Shown: positions 24,445-32,347 of the stretch, piece after piece
Layout: every line of letters begins with the position of its first letter
Numbering within the stretch: position 1 is the first letter of the stretch
DNA from: a bacterium
Lineage (GTDB): Bacteria > Chloroflexota > Chloroflexia > Chloroflexales > Kallotenuaceae
Direction of reading: 5' to 3'
Assembly: GCA_016781505.1 (NCBI GenBank)
Contig: JADDQF010000144.1
Coordinates: forward strand, 26,461 to 58,807
DNA: 32,347 nt
Translations under genes and position numbers: made by a program
The notes under the pieces: model-generated
Seen by the model: the letters and a program-made list of their open reading frames with translations, nothing else
Told to the model about the DNA's origin: nothing
Databases searched by the model: none

Positions 24445-24885
24445 CTACAGCGTGGCCTCGTCGTTTCGGGGAGTGAGCTGGGTTTGCACCGGGTCGATCT
24501 GCGGCTGGCAAAACCGTTCAACGATTTGCAACACTTCAACCAGCCGCACTGGCTTGTCGAGGTATCCCGCAACGCCGTCGGATTCCAGTCGGGCTTGGGC
24601 ATCGCTCGCGGCAGATAACAGGATAACCGGGATGCGGGCGAGCGTCGGGTTTTGCTGCTGTTCGGCGATGAATTGCTGTCCGTTCATGACCGGCATCATC
24701 AAATCCAGCAGAATCACCGTTGGCGTTGTATCAGTTTTCTGAAGGTATGCGAGTGCTTCGCGGCCGTTGGCGGCTCCGGCCACCAGGTACCCTTCTTCTT
24801 CGAGGAATTCGGTCAGCGCCTCGCGAATTGCAAATTCATCTTCAACGATCAAGATACTGGCTGCTTGGTCCGGCAATGATGTCAT
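24445..24885 (-). CDS. Single-domain response regulator (CheY-like receiver)
   Basis: A 146-residue protein that is only a receiver domain plus a 20-residue tail. ILIVEDEFAIREAL (residues 11-24) has the acidic metal pocket (Glu15, Asp16), VILLDLMMPVMNG (57-69) the phospho-acceptor Asp61, ILLSAAS (88-94) the switch Ser and GYLDKPVRL (107-115) the Lys111. There is no output domain, so it would act by protein contact or as a phosphate shuttle. AAAGGG lies 8 bases before the ATG. It is the last gene of the signalling block, 141 bases after the REC-PAS-kinase gene, and is probably phosphorylated by one of the kinases encoded there; that pairing is inference. Confidence 0.93.
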   Translation of the reverse strand: MTSLPDQAASILIVEDEFAIREALTEFLEEEGYLVAGAANGREALAYLQKTDTTPTVILLDLMMPVMNGQQFIAEQQQNPTLARIPVILLSAASDAQARLESDGVAGYLDKPVRLVEVLQIVERFCQPQIDPVQTQLTPRNDEATL

Positions 24886-25026
24886 GCTTGAAACCCTTTC
24901 ATGCGAACGCGTTCCCAGCGAGCGATCCTCAACCGCCGCGGCGTGGCAGCATTCAAGGATCGACGCATGCAGCTTTTGTGCCGCCTGTTGGCTCCTGGTC
25001 CGGTCGTCGTCCGAAATTTCCGCTGG

Positions 25027-26685
25027 TCACCGGATTTCCGCTTCAGCCACCGCTACGCTCCGCGGCAGAGCCACGGTAAAGGTAGAACCGTGACCTAGCT
25101 CACTGGTGACCCGGATGGTGCCGCCGAGCGCTTCCACAATCTGGCGCACGATATACAATCCAAGGCCTAGTCCACCATAATGGTTGGCAGATACCGCCCG
25201 TTCAAACCGCACAAAGATCCGTTCCAGATGCTCTGGCGCGATGCCGATACCATGGTCCTGTACCGTCAGCTCGGCCGTGGTCGCGTCGCCGTTCACCCAG
25301 ATCTCGATTGGCTTGCCGGGACCATACTTAATCGCATTTGACAGCAAGTTCGTGAACACCTGCTCCAACCGTGATCGATCCCAGTGGGCCAGGAGGGGCG
25401 CTTCAGCGCGAAGCCATACGCTGCAGCCGGCCTGCGTTATTTGTTCTTCAAATCGTGCCAACACATCCCGGACAACCTCGGTGAGATCTACTTCCTCCAG
25501 CCGAATTTCGATCCGGCCGGTGCGAATGCGGGCAACATCGAGCAGATCGTTGATCAGCCCGGCCAACCGGTCGGTTTGTTGGTCGGCCAGGTGCAGCTTC
25601 TGCAGTAAACGCTCAGGTGTAAGCTTCGCGCCGCCGTTTTTGCTGGCCGAACGCAGCAGCATTTGGAGCTGAAGCTGGAGCGCAGTCAGCGGCGTCTTTA
25701 GTTCATGCGACGCGATCGACAAAAATTCATCGCGTGCCTGGATCGCTTCCTGCGCCTCACGGTATAATCGTTCACGCTCTTCCTCGGCCCGTTTGCGTTG
25801 CGTAATATCGTTCACCGAAACAACTGCCCCCGTCACCTTGCCATCGACATGAATTGGCACGTTTGAGCAGTACACCGGAATATAGGTGCCATCCCGGTGC
25901 ACAAACAGATCTTCGTGGTTGCGCAGCGCTTCCCCCGACCGAAAGACCTCGCCAAGGGGACACTCAGCCGTCGGAAACGTTCTGCCATCCGGGTGCCGAT
26001 GATGGATATGATCGTGAAGCACTTTGCCCAGGAGCTCGGCTTGCCGCCAGCCAAACATCTGCTCAGCCGCCGGATTCATAAAGGTCGTCCGGCCTTCCGC
26101 GTCAAGCATGAACAATGCTTCCGCAGTGTTGTTGGTGATCGCTCTGTTGAGATCCAGCTGGTAGCGCAACGCCTCCTCAGCTCGACGGCGCTCGTTGATT
26201 TCGGCTCGCAGCGTGCGGTTGGCCACCGTGAGCTCGCTGGTTCGTTCACGGACCCGCAGCTCGAGCTCCTCGGCGTGCCGTTGAATCTCCTGCGTTTTGC
26301 GAAACAGATCGACAAAAACCGCGACTTTCGAGCGGAGCACTTCGGGCATGAACGGCTTGAACAGGAAGTCGACCGCGCCGACGGAGTAGCCCTTAAAGAC
26401 TCGCGCATCGCTGCGGTCGAGCGCCGTCAAAAAAATGATCGGGGTGTGCTGTGACCGCTCACGGCCGCGGATCAGCTCGGCCGTCTCAAAACCGTCCAGC
26501 CCAGGCATTTGCACGTCCAACAAGATAACGGCAAAGTCCTGTCGGAGCAGGGCTTTCAGCGCTGCCTGCCCTGAATGCGCCATGACCAGCTGATGCCCCA
26601 GGTTGCCCAGGATCGACTCCAGTGCCAGCAAATTTTCGGGCCGGTCATCGACCAGCAAGATATTTACCGCTTGTTCAAAATTCAT
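25027..26685 (-). CDS. REC-PAS-histidine kinase (hybrid, N-terminal receiver)
   Basis: A 552-residue cytoplasmic sensor kinase with no membrane segment. An N-terminal receiver (residues 6-125; Asp57 in ILLDVQMPGLDG, Lys110 in FLFKPF) leads into a coiled coil (130-175) and a PAS domain (about 178-300) containing MFGWRQAELLG and a PAC-like VNDITQRKRAEE. The HisKA domain follows with His327 in SIASHELKTPLTAL. The ATPase domain shows NLLSNAIKYG, DHGIGIAPEHL and GGLGLGLYIVRQIVEALGG. The start at 26685 is the ATG overlapping the cheB TGA (ATGA), indicating translational coupling; the longer open frame upstream lies inside cheB. Receiver-first kinases of this layout often sit next to CheB/CheR in other bacteria. 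Its receiver may be the target of the HAMP-array kinase upstream. Confidence 0.93.
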   Translation of the reverse strand: MNFEQAVNILLVDDRPENLLALESILGNLGHQLVMAHSGQAALKALLRQDFAVILLDVQMPGLDGFETAELIRGRERSQHTPIIFLTALDRSDARVFKGYSVGAVDFLFKPFMPEVLRSKVAVFVDLFRKTQEIQRHAEELELRVRERTSELTVANRTLRAEINERRRAEEALRYQLDLNRAITNNTAEALFMLDAEGRTTFMNPAAEQMFGWRQAELLGKVLHDHIHHRHPDGRTFPTAECPLGEVFRSGEALRNHEDLFVHRDGTYIPVYCSNVPIHVDGKVTGAVVSVNDITQRKRAEEERERLYREAQEAIQARDEFLSIASHELKTPLTALQLQLQMLLRSASKNGGAKLTPERLLQKLHLADQQTDRLAGLINDLLDVARIRTGRIEIRLEEVDLTEVVRDVLARFEEQITQAGCSVWLRAEAPLLAHWDRSRLEQVFTNLLSNAIKYGPGKPIEIWVNGDATTAELTVQDHGIGIAPEHLERIFVRFERAVSANHYGGLGLGLYIVRQIVEALGGTIRVTSELGHGSTFTVALPRSVAVAEAEIR

Positions 26686-27263
26686 GGTGCTACTTTCAGC
26701 TCTCCGGCTCCAAGTTGTGTCAGCAGTGTAGCGATCGCTGGTACTGGCAGAACATGGTCGGCAACGACGCTTTCCAGGGCGGCTTCCGGCATAACGCGGC
26801 ATTCGGCTGTGGCCGGATCTTGAACAACGGCTAGGCCACCGGCGGCCTTGATCGCCGCCAAGCCATCCGCGCCATCCGCGCTGGCACCAGTCAGAATGAT
26901 GCCGATCACCTGCGGGCCATACGCATCCGCGGCCGACTCAAACAACACATTGATCGATGGCCGTGAGTACAAAACCGGTGCTTCGGTCGAGAGTGCAAAG
27001 ACGTCCCGTTCCACCAGCAGATGATAGTCTGCTGGCGCCAGACAAACAATGCCAGAACGAATCGCTTGTTTGTCTTCCACATCACACACGGGTAGTTTGC
27101 TGGCGCGTTGGAGCACTGTTGCGAGTGCACCCTCCGACTCGCGGTGCCGATGTTGCACAATCGCCACCGGCAGCCCAAAGTTACCCGGCAGCCCGCCTAG
27201 CAACGTTGCAACAGCGTGCAAGCCGCCTAATGATGCCCCGATCACTACGAGTTCAAATGTCAC
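26682..27263 (-). CDS. cheB: Stand-alone CheB-type methylesterase domain (no receiver)
   Basis: A 193-residue protein that covers only the catalytic domain of CheB. The triad is visible as Ser11 in VVIGASLGGLHA, His38 in AIVQHRHRES and Asp130 in ILTGASADGADGL. Classical CheB (about 350 residues) has an N-terminal receiver that controls it; that is absent here, so regulation must come from another protein, plausibly the receiver at the start of the next gene, which is translationally coupled. It would hydrolyse glutamyl methyl esters or deamidate glutamine in a receptor, but no chemoreceptor is encoded in this window. The start is a GTG at 27263 with AGAGG 6 bases upstream. Confidence 0.92.
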   Translation of the reverse strand: MTFELVVIGASLGGLHAVATLLGGLPGNFGLPVAIVQHRHRESEGALATVLQRASKLPVCDVEDKQAIRSGIVCLAPADYHLLVERDVFALSTEAPVLYSRPSINVLFESAADAYGPQVIGIILTGASADGADGLAAIKAAGGLAVVQDPATAECRVMPEAALESVVADHVLPVPAIATLLTQLGAGELKVAP

Positions 27264-27343
27264 AGCGCCTCTTCGCTTGCTGTTAAGCTCACATCGGAAA
27301 CGGTAATTGCGGCATGATCGATCCTCAGTGCGCTTCGTCCAGC

Positions 27344-28162
27344 TTAGCTTATTCTGCGGTACAACCGCTCACCGCTGACGATCTCGGCATACTGATGCTC
27401 GTGCGGGGTAAATTTGAGCGACTCAGCCTGCCCGACGCCCAAAACCCCGAACAGGGAAAGGCTTTCGTACAAAAGATGATGAACGCGCGCTTGCAAGTCC
27501 TTGTTGAAATAGATCATGACGTTGCGGCACAATATTACATTAAACTCATTAAACGAACCGTCCGTCGCTAAGTTATGCTGGGAAAACGTAATATGTTCCT
27601 TCAGCCACGGCCGAAAAATGGCGCGCTCATAGGCGGCCGTGTAGTATTGCGAGAACGATTGGCTGCCGCCGGCCTTGAGGTAATTGTTCGTGTACTCCTG
27701 CATTTTGTTGAGGGCAAAAATGCCCGCTTTAGCCTGTGCCAAAACCGCTGCATTCATGTCGGTCGCGTAGATGCGACAGCGGTCGTACAAGCCGGCTTCA
27801 TGCAGCAGGATCGCCATCGAGTACACTTCTTCACCGCTCGAACAGCCGGCGTGCCAGATGCGAATAAACGGGTAGGTGCGCAGCAGCGGTACGACTTTGG
27901 TCATAAACGTAAGATAAAAATGCGGGTCGCGAAACATGGCCGTGACGTTCACGGTCATCGCCAGCAGGAAGCGTTCAAGACAGGCTGCGTCGTGCAGAAC
28001 ACGCTCTTGCAGTGCTGACACCGTTTTAACGCCTTCCGCCCGCAGCACATTCGCGATCCGCCGCTTCAACGACGCAAGCGCATAGTTGCGAAAGTCGTAT
28101 CCGTAGAAGCGCGCCACTCCCTCCAATAATAATTGAATCTCGATGTCTTCTAGCTCATTCAT
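27344..28162 (-). CDS. cheR: CheR-type glutamate methyltransferase
   Basis: A 272-residue SAM-dependent methyltransferase of the CheR family. The N-terminal helical CheR_N region includes FYGYDFRNYALASLKRRIAN (residues 19-38) and the T-x-FRD motif VNVTAMFRDPHFY (71-83). The SAM motif IRIWHAGCSSGEEVYSMAI (100-118) and FNVILCRNVMIYFN (near residue 205) follow. It transfers methyl groups to glutamates of a receptor or, in HAMP-kinase systems, possibly of the kinase. The ATG at 28162 is used because the preceding in-frame 22 residues are not conserved in type and cover structured intercistronic RNA. No Shine-Dalgarno is seen. It lies between the HAMP-array kinase and cheB, 80 bases from the latter. 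Confidence 0.93.
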   Translation of the reverse strand: MNELEDIEIQLLLEGVARFYGYDFRNYALASLKRRIANVLRAEGVKTVSALQERVLHDAACLERFLLAMTVNVTAMFRDPHFYLTFMTKVVPLLRTYPFIRIWHAGCSSGEEVYSMAILLHEAGLYDRCRIYATDMNAAVLAQAKAGIFALNKMQEYTNNYLKAGGSQSFSQYYTAAYERAIFRPWLKEHITFSQHNLATDGSFNEFNVILCRNVMIYFNKDLQARVHHLLYESLSLFGVLGVGQAESLKFTPHEHQYAEIVSGERLYRRIS

Positions 28163-28204
28163 GCTATACGCATATGTACGCCCACTCACACGCGGCTGTG
28201 CTTG

Positions 28205-28220
28205 CCATGGCGAACCATGG
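28205..28220 (-). other. Hairpin with a UUCG tetraloop upstream of cheR
   Basis: CCATGG-CGAA-CCATGG forms a 6-bp stem. On the transcribed minus strand the loop is TTCG, one of the most stable RNA tetraloops. It lies about 42 bases upstream of the cheR start, so it belongs to the intercistronic or 5' leader RNA. It may affect translation or mRNA stability. Confidence 0.5.
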
Positions 28221-28249
28221 ATGCACACAAACGATTGTCTGCGGATACG

Positions 28250-28302
28250 TTGGGAATGCAGTTAACAGCGCCACGCTGCGTGGTAGCAAGCTGCATTCCC
28301 AA
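28250..28302 (-). repeat. 12-bp perfect inverted repeat after the HAMP-array kinase stop
   Basis: TTGGGAATGCAG at 28250-28261 is exactly complementary to CTGCATTCCCAA at 28291-28302. An inner stem CCACG-CTG-CGTGG (28271-28283) sits in the 29-base loop. On the minus strand it begins 6 bases after the kinase stop. There is no T-run, so it could be a 3'-end stabiliser, an attenuator or a processing site rather than a classical terminator. Confidence 0.7.
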
Positions 28303-28308
28303 GCTCCA

Positions 28309-32347
<4,039 letters not shown>

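Noticed and set aside
26686-26802. Longer start of the REC-PAS kinase upstream of 26685
   Set aside because: The extra 39 residues lie inside cheB, are Arg/Ser-rich and are not receiver sequence. The ATGA overlap with cheB is the normal coupled start.

Overview
The window looks like chromosomal DNA of a moderately GC-rich (about 60% by eye) bacterium, most likely a member of the Chloroflexota (class Chloroflexia or a relative). This assignment is an inference. It rests on the mix of an orphan Mg-chelatase-type ATPase, a MrfA-type helicase, long HAMP-array hybrid kinases, IMP-family histidinol phosphatase, LarB/LarE and GT-C-like glycan genes. No rRNA or other phylogenetic marker is present to prove it. 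There are no phage, insertion-sequence or CRISPR signals; gene content is ordinary metabolism plus two accessory blocks.

Layout. Bases 1-1545 (minus strand): the start of a WecG/TagA/CpsF glycosyltransferase running off the left edge, an alanine-rich lipoprotein with a good terminator, and a small winged-helix-like protein. Bases 1712-4024 (plus): a MrfA/YprA-like helicase. Bases 4049-12157 (minus): Mg-chelatase-like AAA+ ATPase, DUF503 protein, Lon-substrate-binding-domain protein, CCA-adding-type nucleotidyltransferase, hisB, hisN-like and hisC, a truncated DsbA/FrnE-like remnant, larB and larE. Bases 12514-13416 (plus): aldo/keto reductase.

Bases 13740-22108 (plus) form a seven-gene block that reads as a surface-glycan or glycolipid pathway. 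It holds a GT2 glycosyltransferase, an SDR epimerase/dehydratase lacking the usual catalytic Tyr, a large membrane protein, a DegT-type sugar aminotransferase, two SAM methyltransferases, and a second large membrane protein paralogous to the first. The two membrane proteins share an uncommon N-terminal extracytoplasmic domain. A tRNA-Ser(GGA) with its own promoter and terminator lies on the other strand just after, followed by a two-helix small membrane protein and ilvD.

Bases 24445-32347 (minus) are a signalling block, transcribed from right to left: a HAMP-array/GAF/hybrid histidine kinase with three receivers (5' end outside the window), CheR, a receiver-less CheB, a REC-PAS-histidine kinase and a single-domain response regulator. 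No chemoreceptor, CheA or CheW is seen, so the CheR/CheB pair probably serves the kinases themselves or an unlinked target.

Promoters: several genes have an extended -10 box (TGN then TATAAT-like). In three of them (the wecG-like gene, hisC and the GT2 gene) the -10 box ends only 7-10 bases before the ATG and no Shine-Dalgarno sequence is present, which suggests leaderless or near-leaderless mRNAs. The best candidates for something undescribed are the twin-membrane-protein glycan cluster with its Tyr-less SDR, and the HAMP-array kinase/CheR/CheB module with structured intercistronic RNA.
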